DNA of 11,976 bases from a bacterium (GTDB lineage Bacteria; Bacillota_I; Bacilli_A; RF39; UBA660), in assembly GCA_029007415.1 (NCBI GenBank), contig JAQXHT010000066.1, positions 1 to 11,976 of the forward strand, read 5' to 3'. The notes beneath the pieces are model-generated. The model was not told the origin of the DNA, made no database searches, and was given only the letters and a program-made list of their open reading frames with translations. Shown piece after piece: positions 5,492 to 11,976 of this stretch; within the stretch, counting starts at the first letter, position 1; each line of letters begins with the position of its first letter. The translations under genes were made by a program, and so were the position numbers.

Positions 5492-5542
5492 AATCTTCAG
5501 TTTTTTTATTTATTTCCCTAATTTTAAATATACGCTTATCAA

Positions 5543-6754
5543 ATGTTTAGAGTTATGTCTTTTAAAGATATTATTAAATGTATATTTATAATGAGTATAA
5601 TCTTTACTCTACTCCTACTATTAAAAATACCCTTTATACTTTTAGAAAGCAATATTAGAAGTGTTATTTCGCATATAGGTAGTGGAGAAATAGCAAATAT
5701 AATTAAAGAAATATTTCATCTAATATTTGAATCTTCTTACTTATTTATCTTTATATTTTTATTTATCTATCTATTTAAAATTATTTATCTAGATAAAACA
5801 GTTATTAGAGATGTAAAAATCCAATGTATAGATAATAAAGAAGAAAAAATAGTTACTTATGATAAGAATTCTTCAAATGTATTTTTTAGTATCTTAGGGA
5901 AAATAATTATCGGTTTTATTAAGTTTATTATTATCTGTCTAACATTCCCTATCTTAATATTTTTCTTCTTTCTATGTACAGCTTTCCTTTTAAATTTCTT
6001 ATTGATAATAAAGGGTATATTCTATAGTAGTATTACTTTTGGACTTATCTTTTCTATTTTATTTTGTCTAGTAGTTTTAGAAGTGGTTTTAGAGTTCATT
6101 TTTAATAGACAACTAGCATTTAAAAGACTAATGATTAGTTTCATTATATCAATCGCAGGACTTGGTCTTTCTTTTGGATTATTACTTGTTGATATTACTA
6201 ATACTACTTATAAAGATAGCACACCTGATTCTATTAAAGAAGATGTGTTACTTAAAACAATAAGTGCTACTGACAATTTGAATTATCTTACCTATTATAA
6301 TCCAACTTATCAAGTTGATGAAACACTTGGTGATAATTTTAAGATTGAAATTAAGTATTATAGTGACTTTAGTAAAGTAACTTTTTCTCCTGATAACAAT
6401 AACTTTTTTATAACACATACTGATAAGAGTAATTTTAAGAAAATAAAAAATTTAGTTATTTCTGATTTAACTAAAAAGAAACTTTACAATTATAGTAAGC
6501 TTTATGATTATAGTGTTACTATTTATGGTTGTAGTAGCAATATTGAAAATTTAAAATCTAAAGTAAAACAATTAGAAGATGAAGAAAATGAAGATTATAA
6601 AATGATTGATAACTATGAAAAGAGTATTCAAGAATTAGAGGATAAAAATGATGAATTAACAGTTGAAAATCAAGAATTAAAAGATAAAATTGAAGAGTAT
6701 AAAGAAAAAATATCTGAATATAAAAGTTCTTTAAAGGATATTATTAAAGAGTAA
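5543..6754 (+). CDS. Unrecognised multi-pass membrane protein with C-terminal coiled coil
   Basis: 403 aa. Hydrophobic segments at about 12-34, 59-82, 117-156 (probably two), 159-183 and 195-216. Next comes a soluble region (about 217-330) with short strands and NNFFITHTDKS. The end (about 333-403) is a highly charged coiled coil with heptad-like Leu/Ile/Tyr positions (KVKQLEDEENE, QELEDKNDELTVENQELKD). I do not recognise a family. Neither ATG 5543 nor ATG 5555 has a good ribosome binding site, so the true N-terminus is uncertain and may have been lost, given the fragment-like frames just upstream. It ends within a strong terminator. A role as membrane-anchored scaffold or sensor is speculation. 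Confidence 0.7.
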   Translation: MFRVMSFKDIIKCIFIMSIIFTLLLLLKIPFILLESNIRSVISHIGSGEIANIIKEIFHLIFESSYLFIFIFLFIYLFKIIYLDKTVIRDVKIQCIDNKEEKIVTYDKNSSNVFFSILGKIIIGFIKFIIICLTFPILIFFFFLCTAFLLNFLLIIKGIFYSSITFGLIFSILFCLVVLEVVLEFIFNRQLAFKRLMISFIISIAGLGLSFGLLLVDITNTTYKDSTPDSIKEDVLLKTISATDNLNYLTYYNPTYQVDETLGDNFKIEIKYYSDFSKVTFSPDNNNFFITHTDKSNFKKIKNLVISDLTKKKLYNYSKLYDYSVTIYGCSSNIENLKSKVKQLEDEENEDYKMIDNYEKSIQELEDKNDELTVENQELKDKIEEYKEKISEYKSSLKDIIKE

Positions 6755-6773
6755 TCATACGATTACTCTTTTT
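6746..6773 (+). terminator. Strong intrinsic terminator, shared by convergent genes
   Basis: AAAGAGTAATC (6746-6756), loop ATAC, GATTACTCTTT (6761-6771), an 11-bp perfect stem with a T run. It contains the stop codon of the membrane/coiled-coil gene. On the minus strand it lies just after the ATPase gene and could serve it too, with a weaker T run. Confidence 0.85.
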
Positions 6774-6782
6774 GTAATAAGA

Positions 6783-7973
6783 CTATTTATCAAGAAGCCA
6801 TTCTAATACATTTCTTATAATTATGCCTTCATCATTTGCTAATGGTATTTTATCAGATGTTAATATTAGTTTTTCATAATTGTCATTTATTTTTCGTAAA
6901 GATCTTAATTCTCTATCTAAAGTATCCTTATTCTTTATTGTTTCTGATACTTGGATATATACTCTACCGTTATTATTAATAGCAACAAAGTCTATTTCAT
7001 ACTCATCTACTTTTCCTATATAAACTTCGTAACCTCTACGAAGTAATTCTAAATATACAACATTTTCAAGTACATGACCATAATCACCAAGTTTTCTTCC
7101 TAAAATAAAATATCTCAAGCCTAAATCTGCAACATAATACTTTTGTGAAGATCTTAAATATTGTTTTCCTTTAATATCATATCTGGTAATTTTATACAAA
7201 AAATATGATTCAGCAAAGCCTTCCAGATATTTCTCCACTGTTCTTACATTAATGCTTCTACCATCATTAGTCATTACATTAGCTATATTATTAGTTGACA
7301 ACAGACTTCCTATATTATCAATAGCGAAAGTTGAAACACTTTTTAACATTGACTCATCAGTAATTCTTTTTCTAGTCATTACATCTTTTATTAATATATC
7401 ATTATAAATACTACTAATATAAAGACTTATATCGTCTTCATTAGCTAAAGTAACTGTATAAGGTAAAGAACCCCAAGATATATATCTTTGATATAATTCA
7501 TCATTACTTAAATTTGGATAAGCATCTTTATATTCTTTGAATGATAATGGCAACATTTTTATTTCTATATACCTACCTGATAATAAAGTGGCAAGTTCAC
7601 TAGACAATAAGTTAGCGTTAGAACCTGTTATATATAAATCAACATTTTTCTTTATATATAAACTATCAACTGCCTTTTGAAAACCATTTATTGTTTGTAC
7701 TTCATCTATAAATATGTAATACTTTTTATCATCAGTCAGCATATCATTTATATAATTATATAATACTAAATAATCGGTTATAAAACTATACTTCAAGTCC
7801 TCTAGATTAATACTTATAATTTGATTTTCTTCAATTCCATTATCAAGCAATGTATCCTTATACATTTCTAGTAAAGTAGATTTTCCACATCTTCTAATAC
7901 CAGTTACAACTTTAATTAATTGTTTATCTTTAAAACGATTTAATTTTTCTAAATACTCATTTCTTTTTATCAT
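6783..7973 (-). CDS. AAA-type ATPase with DUF4143 C-terminal domain
   Basis: 396 aa, the usual size for this family. Walker A is GIRRCGKST (25-33), Walker B YYIFIDE (85-91), followed by a sensor-like TGSNANLL (117-123) and LSGRY (131-135). The DUF4143 half includes YYVADLGLRYFILG (279-292), HVLENVVYLELLRRG (300-314) and EIDFVAINNNGRVYIQVSE (326-344), a PD-(D/E)XK-like core. Such proteins are widespread in gut bacteria and archaea, often in several mobile copies, and their function is not established; a defence or DNA-associated role has been proposed for some. ATG 7973 was chosen because GGAGG precedes it by six bases; the longer frame to 8021 would run through the promoter. It stands alone with its own promoter and terminator, as expected for a cargo-like gene. 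Confidence 0.88.
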   Translation of the reverse strand: MIKRNEYLEKLNRFKDKQLIKVVTGIRRCGKSTLLEMYKDTLLDNGIEENQIISINLEDLKYSFITDYLVLYNYINDMLTDDKKYYIFIDEVQTINGFQKAVDSLYIKKNVDLYITGSNANLLSSELATLLSGRYIEIKMLPLSFKEYKDAYPNLSNDELYQRYISWGSLPYTVTLANEDDISLYISSIYNDILIKDVMTRKRITDESMLKSVSTFAIDNIGSLLSTNNIANVMTNDGRSINVRTVEKYLEGFAESYFLYKITRYDIKGKQYLRSSQKYYVADLGLRYFILGRKLGDYGHVLENVVYLELLRRGYEVYIGKVDEYEIDFVAINNNGRVYIQVSETIKNKDTLDRELRSLRKINDNYEKLILTSDKIPLANDEGIIIRNVLEWLLDK

Positions 7974-7992
7974 ATTGTCCTCCAGTAATAAT

Positions 7993-8021
7993 ATTATAGC
8001 AAAACTATTTATTGTTTTCAA
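7993..8021 (-). promoter_or_regulatory. Strong promoter of the DUF4143 ATPase gene
   Basis: TTGAAA (8021-8016), exactly 17 bp, then TATAAT (7998-7993) on the minus strand. The start would be near 7986, giving a very short leader that contains the GGAGG site. Confidence 0.8.
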
Positions 8022-8026
8022 TATTT

Positions 8027-8046
8027 TTTTGTATTATAATACAAAA
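8027..8046. repeat. Perfect 20-bp palindrome upstream of the ATPase promoter
   Basis: TTTTGTATTATAATACAAAA reads the same on both strands. It lies five bases upstream of the -35 box at 8016-8021. This suits an operator for a dimeric regulator or an UP-like element, though AT-rich palindromes can occur by chance. TTTTTTGTATT occurs again near 8065. Confidence 0.5.
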
Positions 8047-8408
8047 TTACTTGTTTTACGCTAGTTTTTTGTATTGAAATTGTTATTGTTTTAAAATAAT
8101 TACTTATTTTAGTGTATAAAAGTTTCTTATTCATTAATCCTTAAGACAACCAATTGGTACTACTAAAATATCATTTTCTATAACATAAGCCATATCTATC
8201 TCTATTTACCAAGTTTTCAAATAAAAAACTAAAAATATTTATATCAAGTACCTATTCTTTTTTTGAACAGTCAACAACAACCACAAGTGAGAATCACAAA
8301 ATATTATTTTAAATATGAAACAATAATGTACTCTAGATATTTTATTATATTTTTTTCCTTGGTTATTACAATAATTCGTGGCATTTTGTTACAAAGATTT
8401 GTGATAGC
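8047..8408. other. Intergenic stretch without a convincing gene
   Basis: About 360 bp of AT-rich sequence. Two short frames were seen. On the minus strand (8134-8193) a 19-aa frame reads MAYVIENDILVVPIGCLKD and looks protein-like, possibly the end of a lost gene. On the plus strand (8326-8412) a 28-aa hydrophobic frame lacks a ribosome binding site. No RNA gene or repeat array was recognised. Confidence 0.4.
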
Positions 8409-9647
8409 TTAACTTAATAAATTTTTTAAAAAGTTTATTGATGTATTCTTATAAATAACATATCTTGGAATTAAATATGGATTAGTATCTTTAGTAACCA
8501 TCTTATTACCACCAATAAAAGCAAGTTTAAAGCCAGCTTTTTTGACCTGCTCTATAGCATAGTCATTATACTCATAAAAGGGATAACAGAAAGCTTCCGT
8601 ATTATTAAGTGTTTCTCTACTAGCTTTTAAATCAGCTTGTATCTTATCTTCACTTAAACATCTTATTCCTCCACCTTGTCCCATTGGACAAACTCCGTTA
8701 GTATGCATATCATGGGTATGACTAGCAAGTTCTAAATAGTTAGAAGCAAAAGTTTCTTTAGGATACCAAGAAGATACTAGAAATAAAGTAGCATTTATTT
8801 TATATTTTTCTAAAAAAGGAATAAACTTCTCTGCCCTTGCACCATCATCGATTGTTAATAAAATAGATTTTTTAGGAAGTCTTATCTCGCCACTTATGAA
8901 CTGTCCTAATTCTTTAGTGGTAAGAGTAAATACTTTATTAGCCGAAAGATAAGCAAATTGTTCATTTATTTGACTTTCTGGATGACATATCATTTCATCA
9001 CAACTTTCACCTTCTAGATAAATAAAGTGATAGTTTAAAACAGGTACTTGCTCTGCTACTTTAGCAGTATCTTCTAACTCATCAACTGAAGTAATACTAT
9101 TCTTTTTAATAAACACTAATCTATCAAACAGTACTACACCATATGAATCAGTTAAATTTTCCAATACCTGTAGTTTAACCTTGTCTTTTAGAGTGAATAC
9201 TTCTACTCCAGCACTATCATAAAATTTACTATTTTCCCTAGTTGTGACTTCATTAGGAAAATAAATATAATTAGAATATCTATTATCATTTATATTAGTA
9301 GTTTTTACAAAGTCAGTATAATAAAGATAATAATCACTATTCTTTATTTTATAATAACCATCTAAATTATCATTGTCTTCCAAATTAAAGATTACAGATT
9401 TAAAAACTTTTCCACTCTTAATATATTTTTTATTTTCTAGTTTATATAAATTTGCTTCTTTACTAATAGCTACATTTTCATAATATGCTTCTTTTATCTT
9501 CTTTTTAGTTTCATTTTCTCTCAAAGCCGCTTCTTTATTCAACTTATTTTTATTTTCTACTTCCACTTTATTTTGATAAGCAGCACCAAGTAAAAGTGAA
9601 CTCACTCCTAGTATTAATAAACTAATCACGATTATCTTTCTTTTCAT
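8409..9647 (-). CDS. Membrane-anchored polysaccharide deacetylase (NodB fold)
   Basis: 412 aa. N-terminal signal/anchor (about 4-23), a charged linker, a beta-rich region (about 60-185) that may hold SH3-like modules, then a carbohydrate esterase 4 domain. The NodB motifs are visible: TIDDG (265-269, catalytic and metal Asp), SHTHDMH (309-315, metal His), a CYPFYEY stretch (354-360) and IPRY (393-396). VPVLNYHFI (201-209) precedes the domain. The SHTxDxH form is like IcaB/PgaB poly-GlcNAc deacetylases rather than the HTxxHP form of PgdA. It should act outside the membrane on N-acetylated glycan; the substrate, peptidoglycan or an exopolysaccharide, is uncertain. Extra Cys residues (216, 221, 320, 330, 354) are notable. 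AGGTGA lies six bases before ATG 9647. Confidence 0.87.
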   Translation of the reverse strand: MKRKIIVISLLILGVSSLLLGAAYQNKVEVENKNKLNKEAALRENETKKKIKEAYYENVAISKEANLYKLENKKYIKSGKVFKSVIFNLEDNDNLDGYYKIKNSDYYLYYTDFVKTTNINDNRYSNYIYFPNEVTTRENSKFYDSAGVEVFTLKDKVKLQVLENLTDSYGVVLFDRLVFIKKNSITSVDELEDTAKVAEQVPVLNYHFIYLEGESCDEMICHPESQINEQFAYLSANKVFTLTTKELGQFISGEIRLPKKSILLTIDDGARAEKFIPFLEKYKINATLFLVSSWYPKETFASNYLELASHTHDMHTNGVCPMGQGGGIRCLSEDKIQADLKASRETLNNTEAFCYPFYEYNDYAIEQVKKAGFKLAFIGGNKMVTKDTNPYLIPRYVIYKNTSINFLKNLLS

Positions 9648-9665
9648 ACCATTTCACCTAACTTG

Positions 9666-9694
9666 ATTATATAAATAATAAAATAGATTAGCAA
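9666..9694 (-). promoter_or_regulatory. Promoter of the deacetylase gene
   Basis: TTGCTA (9694-9689), 17 bp, TATAAT (9671-9666) on the minus strand. It lies in the 99-bp gap between the divergent deacetylase and DedA genes. Confidence 0.7.
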
Positions 9695-9700
9695 CTATTT

Positions 9701-9730
9701 TTAATAGACAATATTTTATAAACATATACT
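9701..9730 (+). promoter_or_regulatory. Possible promoter of the dedA gene
   Basis: TTAATA (9701-9706), 18 bp, TATACT (9725-9730). The -10 is good, the -35 weak. It is back to back with the deacetylase promoter, so both could share upstream control. Confidence 0.4.
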
Positions 9731-9746
9731 TTAACAAGGTGATAGA

Positions 9747-10331
9747 ATGGAAAATTATGTTACTTTTTTAATGACTAATTTTGGTTATTTGGGAATGTTT
9801 CTTGGAATGGTTTTAGAAGCAGTTATTATAATTATTCCTAGTGAAGTAATACTAGCTACTGGAGGAATACTAGCTGGAAGGGGTATATTTTCTTTCTGGA
9901 TGGCTTTTCTAGTAGGACTATTAGGAAGTGTCTTTTGTGCTATAATTATCTATTTAATTGGATACTTTGGAGGAAGAATATTTGTTAGGAAGTACGGAAA
10001 ATTCTTCTTTATGAAAGAAGAAGATATTGAAAAATGTGATATTTGGTTTGAACGATATGGTCCTTTAGCAGCATTTCTTGGGAGAAACTTTCCAATCATT
10101 AGAACATTAATTTCTCTTCCAATGGGAATCAGTAAAGTAAATTTTCCAAAATTTGTTTTATATACAACTTTAGGATCTATTCCCTGGACTTTCGCTTTCG
10201 TCTATGTTGGTTATGCCCTTGGAAATAATTGGGTAGTACTAGATAGTTTTGTAAAGAAATTAAAACTTCCCATAATAATTTTACTTATTTTTTTAATATT
10301 AAATTATTTATACAAAAAAGTAAAGAAGTAA
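9747..10331 (+). CDS. DedA family membrane protein
   Basis: 194 aa, normal family length, with four to five hydrophobic segments and re-entrant-type loops. Family marks include the first acidic site in FLGMVLEAVIIIIPSE (E24, E33), GRIFVRKYGKFF, then FLGRNFPIIRTLISLPMG with the two essential-type arginines (R113, R119), and GSIPWTFAFVYVGYALG. Members of this superfamily flip or recycle lipid carriers such as undecaprenyl phosphate (UptA, in Bacillus YngC-type proteins) and affect membrane-potential phenotypes. ATG 9747 follows AAGGTGAT by six bases. The divergent deacetylase also acts on envelope glycans. Confidence 0.9.
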   Translation: MENYVTFLMTNFGYLGMFLGMVLEAVIIIIPSEVILATGGILAGRGIFSFWMAFLVGLLGSVFCAIIIYLIGYFGGRIFVRKYGKFFFMKEEDIEKCDIWFERYGPLAAFLGRNFPIIRTLISLPMGISKVNFPKFVLYTTLGSIPWTFAFVYVGYALGNNWVVLDSFVKKLKLPIIILLIFLILNYLYKKVKK

Positions 10332-10595
10332 TAATAATTTGAAGTTTAATATATATATCTTAACTTTTATTACTATAAGTCCAATTATATTTATGATGAT
10401 ATCTTTAATGTAAGTAAATTCTTAGTTATTTCTAACTGTTTATACTTTTCGTCTTGTTACAATCTATTACCCGATAAATGAAAAGCATAAGATTTGGATT
10501 AGATAATATACTTATAAAATCACTTACCAGTGGACAGTTTTTGAAAACAGAAAAAAACAGGTATAGATACCCAATACCCATTTTGTCTCTCAAAA
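10332..10595. other. Intergenic DNA left of the insertion sequence
   Basis: No convincing gene. A small perfect hairpin GGTAT-AG-ATACC lies at about 10559-10570. The string AGTGGACAGTTTTTG near 10531-10545 resembles ends of some IS elements and may be an old IS scar or part of the present element's left end; I could not pair it with a clear copy on the right side. Confidence 0.3.
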
Positions 10596-10624
10596 TTGAA
10601 ATAAACAACCTTTTTTGTTATTCT
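10596..10624 (+). promoter_or_regulatory. Transposase promoter inside the 5' hairpin arm
   Basis: TTGAAA (10596-10601), 17 bp, TATTCT (10619-10624). The start would be near 10631, in the loop of the hairpin at 10601-10658, so the element's own transcript lacks the left arm. Confidence 0.55.
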
Positions 10625-10658
10625 TAATATATCATTAAAAAGAATAGAGGTTGTTTAT
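10601..10658 (+). promoter_or_regulatory. Hairpin enclosing the transposase ribosome binding site and start
   Basis: ATAAACAACCT (10601-10611) pairs perfectly with AGGTTGTTTAT (10648-10658), and inside it TATTCTT (10619-10625) with AAGAATA (10640-10646). The right arms include AGAGG and the first two bases of the ATG. Only transcripts entering from outside contain both arms and would be shut for translation. Confidence 0.75.
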
Positions 10659-11814
10659 GAATAAAGTATATAATACTCAAGAAGATATTACAAGAGGTTT
10701 TAAAGAACTTTTATTAGTCGTTGATCCAGAAATAAGAAAAACTCAGTTAAAAATTATACCACCAATAATACATGGTATGATTGTTTCTGAATCTCTTGTT
10801 CCCTTAGATATTGCTAAGAATCTTAAAGATGATTTTTCTCTAGTACAACTAGAATCTGTTGTTAAAAGAATTAGAAGATTATTTGTAAACAAGCATTTTC
10901 ACCCTTATGAATTTTACGATAAAATAATTTCATATATAATTTTTAACTATAAATTGAAACATAATGATAAACGTGTTCACATCGTTTTTGACCATATGTT
11001 TTCTAAAGACAACTTTACTGTTTTTATGATTACTATGCGTGTTGGAAAGCAAGGTGTTCCTCTTTGGTTTAGATGTTTTGAAGGAAAAGATGACTCTGAT
11101 GCTTTTGCTGAAGAACTTATTAAACAAGGAATTACTCACGTTTCTAATCTTTTTAATGATAGATTTGATTTAATTTTTCTTGCTGATAGATGGTTCAATT
11201 CTACTAGCATAATGGAACATATTGATTCTCTTGGACATACTTATGTTTTAAGATTAAGAAAGAATCTAAAAGTTCTACATCAAGGTAAGAAGGATGATGA
11301 GAAAGTTTGGAAATCTCTTGGTGATTTACAAAAATATAAATTTCATGCTACTCATTATAATGAAATAGAATTAACGGAAAACAGATACACCACCAATATT
11401 GTTATTAGTGATTCTATTGATACTGATACTCCTTGGATTCTCGCTACTAATGGCGATTATAAAAGAGCTATCAAAGATTATAGTTATCGTTTTGGTGGTA
11501 TTGAAACCGTTTTCAAAAACCAAAAATCAAATGGTTTTTACATTGAAAATACTGTTAACTGTTCCTTAAAATATTTTCAATCTATGTATTGTTTCTCTTG
11601 CATTGGTGTTTTACTTCTTACCGTTATGGGGGCTAACTTTGCTAAAAATACTAGAACTTATAATAACGTTAAAATAGAAACTCATACTTGTGTTAATGGA
11701 AAAAAATCTAGAATCAAATCTTTATTTAATACTGGCTTAACACTATTTCATCGCGCTTTTATGTCATTAAAATATATCAAAATTGATTTTAGATTCATTT
11801 TATACGACGCCTGA
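10657..11814 (+). CDS. IS4-superfamily DDE transposase
   Basis: 385 aa. The DDE triad is visible as D112 in HIVFDHMF, D177 in LIFLADRWF, and E283 in RFGGIETVFKNQKSNGF. The last motif, with Y275/R278 before and K287/K290 after the Glu, matches the YREK signature of IS4-type enzymes, though with one extra residue between R and E. The N-terminal ~80 residues are a helical DNA-binding type region, the insertion between the second D and E is beta-rich, and the C-terminus is basic. ATG 10657 has AGAGG six bases upstream; a TTG at 10651 is not needed. No frameshift or internal stop, so it is probably active. Subfamily was not determined. Confidence 0.9.
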   Translation: MNKVYNTQEDITRGFKELLLVVDPEIRKTQLKIIPPIIHGMIVSESLVPLDIAKNLKDDFSLVQLESVVKRIRRLFVNKHFHPYEFYDKIISYIIFNYKLKHNDKRVHIVFDHMFSKDNFTVFMITMRVGKQGVPLWFRCFEGKDDSDAFAEELIKQGITHVSNLFNDRFDLIFLADRWFNSTSIMEHIDSLGHTYVLRLRKNLKVLHQGKKDDEKVWKSLGDLQKYKFHATHYNEIELTENRYTTNIVISDSIDTDTPWILATNGDYKRAIKDYSYRFGGIETVFKNQKSNGFYIENTVNCSLKYFQSMYCFSCIGVLLLTVMGANFAKNTRTYNNVKIETHTCVNGKKSRIKSLFNTGLTLFHRAFMSLKYIKIDFRFILYDA

Positions 11815-11836
11815 GATTTTTAAAACTTTATCTTTC

Positions 11837-11862
11837 AAAAAAACTCCATAGCAATATGGAGT
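11837..11862 (-). terminator. Intrinsic terminator facing the IS from the right
   Basis: On the minus strand ACTCCATA-TTGC-TATGGAGT (11862-11843) is followed by T residues (11843-11837), an 8-bp perfect stem. It would stop leftward transcripts before they run antisense into the transposase gene. In the plus direction no T run follows the hairpin. Confidence 0.75.
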
Positions 11863-11976
11863 GCGTTGCTGTGCTATAAAACACATTTTTTATTATGTAG
11901 CTATGCTGACTGTTATAGTTGTTCAAAAAAATCAGGTGCAGGTCTTACTTTTATCATTACAAGAAGCAGTTACTAT

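Larger units (their letters stand above)
5154..5542. other. Gene-poor stretch with small hydrophobic frames and an inverted repeat
   Basis: No full-size gene. It holds a 12-bp inverted repeat (5198-5278), a frame that opens after a TGA near 5252 and reads FNIENFIKSIIVAIFFLIL before a stop near 5360, and the small ORF at 5354-5491. The first frame resembles the start of the next gene (FKDIIKCIFIMSIIF) in pattern. It may be the eroded remains of one or more membrane-protein genes, or a region with real small proteins. No tRNA or known riboswitch was recognised. Confidence 0.4.
10596..11814 (+). mobile_element. IS4-superfamily insertion sequence (ends unresolved)
   Basis: Minimal extent from transposase promoter to stop codon. 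The real element is longer on both sides, because terminal inverted repeats could not be identified confidently, nor a target duplication. The transposase is intact and full length, the start is protected by a hairpin, and a terminator faces it from the right (11837-11862), so the element looks recent. Confidence 0.75.

Noticed and set aside
8134..8193. Minus-strand MAYVIENDILVVPIGCLKD frame as a gene
   Set aside because: Only 19 codons and no ribosome binding site. It may be a remnant of a lost gene but cannot be assigned.
8326..8412. Plus-strand 28-aa hydrophobic frame as a third toxin-like peptide
   Set aside because: No ribosome binding site, no promoter or leader hairpin, and no sequence likeness to the two modules.
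10930..11139. Minus-strand 69-aa frame
   Set aside because: Antisense shadow within the transposase gene.
11931..11939. ATCAGGTGC, also found in the toxin-like modules
   Set aside because: A nine-base match without the rest of the hairpin is not evidence of a third module copy.
10531..11940. TTTTTGAA-containing strings on both sides of the transposase as terminal inverted repeats
   Set aside because: The match is short and needs gaps; AT-rich sequence gives such matches by chance.
11821..11976. Plus-strand frame open to the window end, and a minus-strand frame ending in SCNDKSKTCT at 11932
   Set aside because: Neither has a start with a ribosome binding site in view, and the two overlap in opposite directions. 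Too short to judge at the edge.

Overview
The window is very AT-rich, uses the standard code (TGG for Trp, TGA as stop) and has Bacillota-type promoters and ribosome binding sites. Its core is a rearranged version of the Bacillus-type radC/mre/spoIVF cluster. I infer a low-GC member of the Bacilli, perhaps an Erysipelotrichia- or RF39-like lineage. Gene content suggests, but does not prove, a spore-forming ancestry.

Layout. (1) 1-680: two tandem, imperfect copies of a ~400-bp module. Each encodes on the minus strand a 22-23 residue hydrophobic peptide with a long, base-paired 5' leader. On the plus strand each has a short terminator-ended RNA that converges on the peptide gene. This has the architecture of a type I toxin-antitoxin system and is the most interesting part of the window. 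(2) 681-4586, minus strand: SPOR-like membrane protein, radC, mreC, mreD, a SpoIVFA-like degenerate LytM protein and a SpoIVFB-like intramembrane protease that appears to start at an ATT codon. mreB and minCD, normally in this cluster, are absent. (3) 4689-6754, plus strand: a YehR/DUF1307-like lipoprotein, a ~390-bp stretch with small hydrophobic frames, and an unrecognised membrane/coiled-coil protein. (4) 6783-7973, minus strand: an AAA ATPase of the DUF4143 type with its own promoter. (5) 8409-10331: divergent polysaccharide deacetylase and DedA membrane protein. (6) 10596-11862: an IS4-superfamily transposase whose start is enclosed in a hairpin, followed by a terminator facing the element from the right.

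How the parts relate. Most core genes act at the cell envelope: MreC/MreD in elongation, the SpoIVFA/B pair in regulated intramembrane proteolysis, the deacetylase on surface glycans, and DedA probably in undecaprenyl-phosphate lipid recycling. The toxin-like module sits directly downstream of the protease gene on the same strand. The ATPase, the decayed intergenic stretches and the IS mark accessory insertions among these genes. All functions are inferred from sequence patterns by eye; no search was run.
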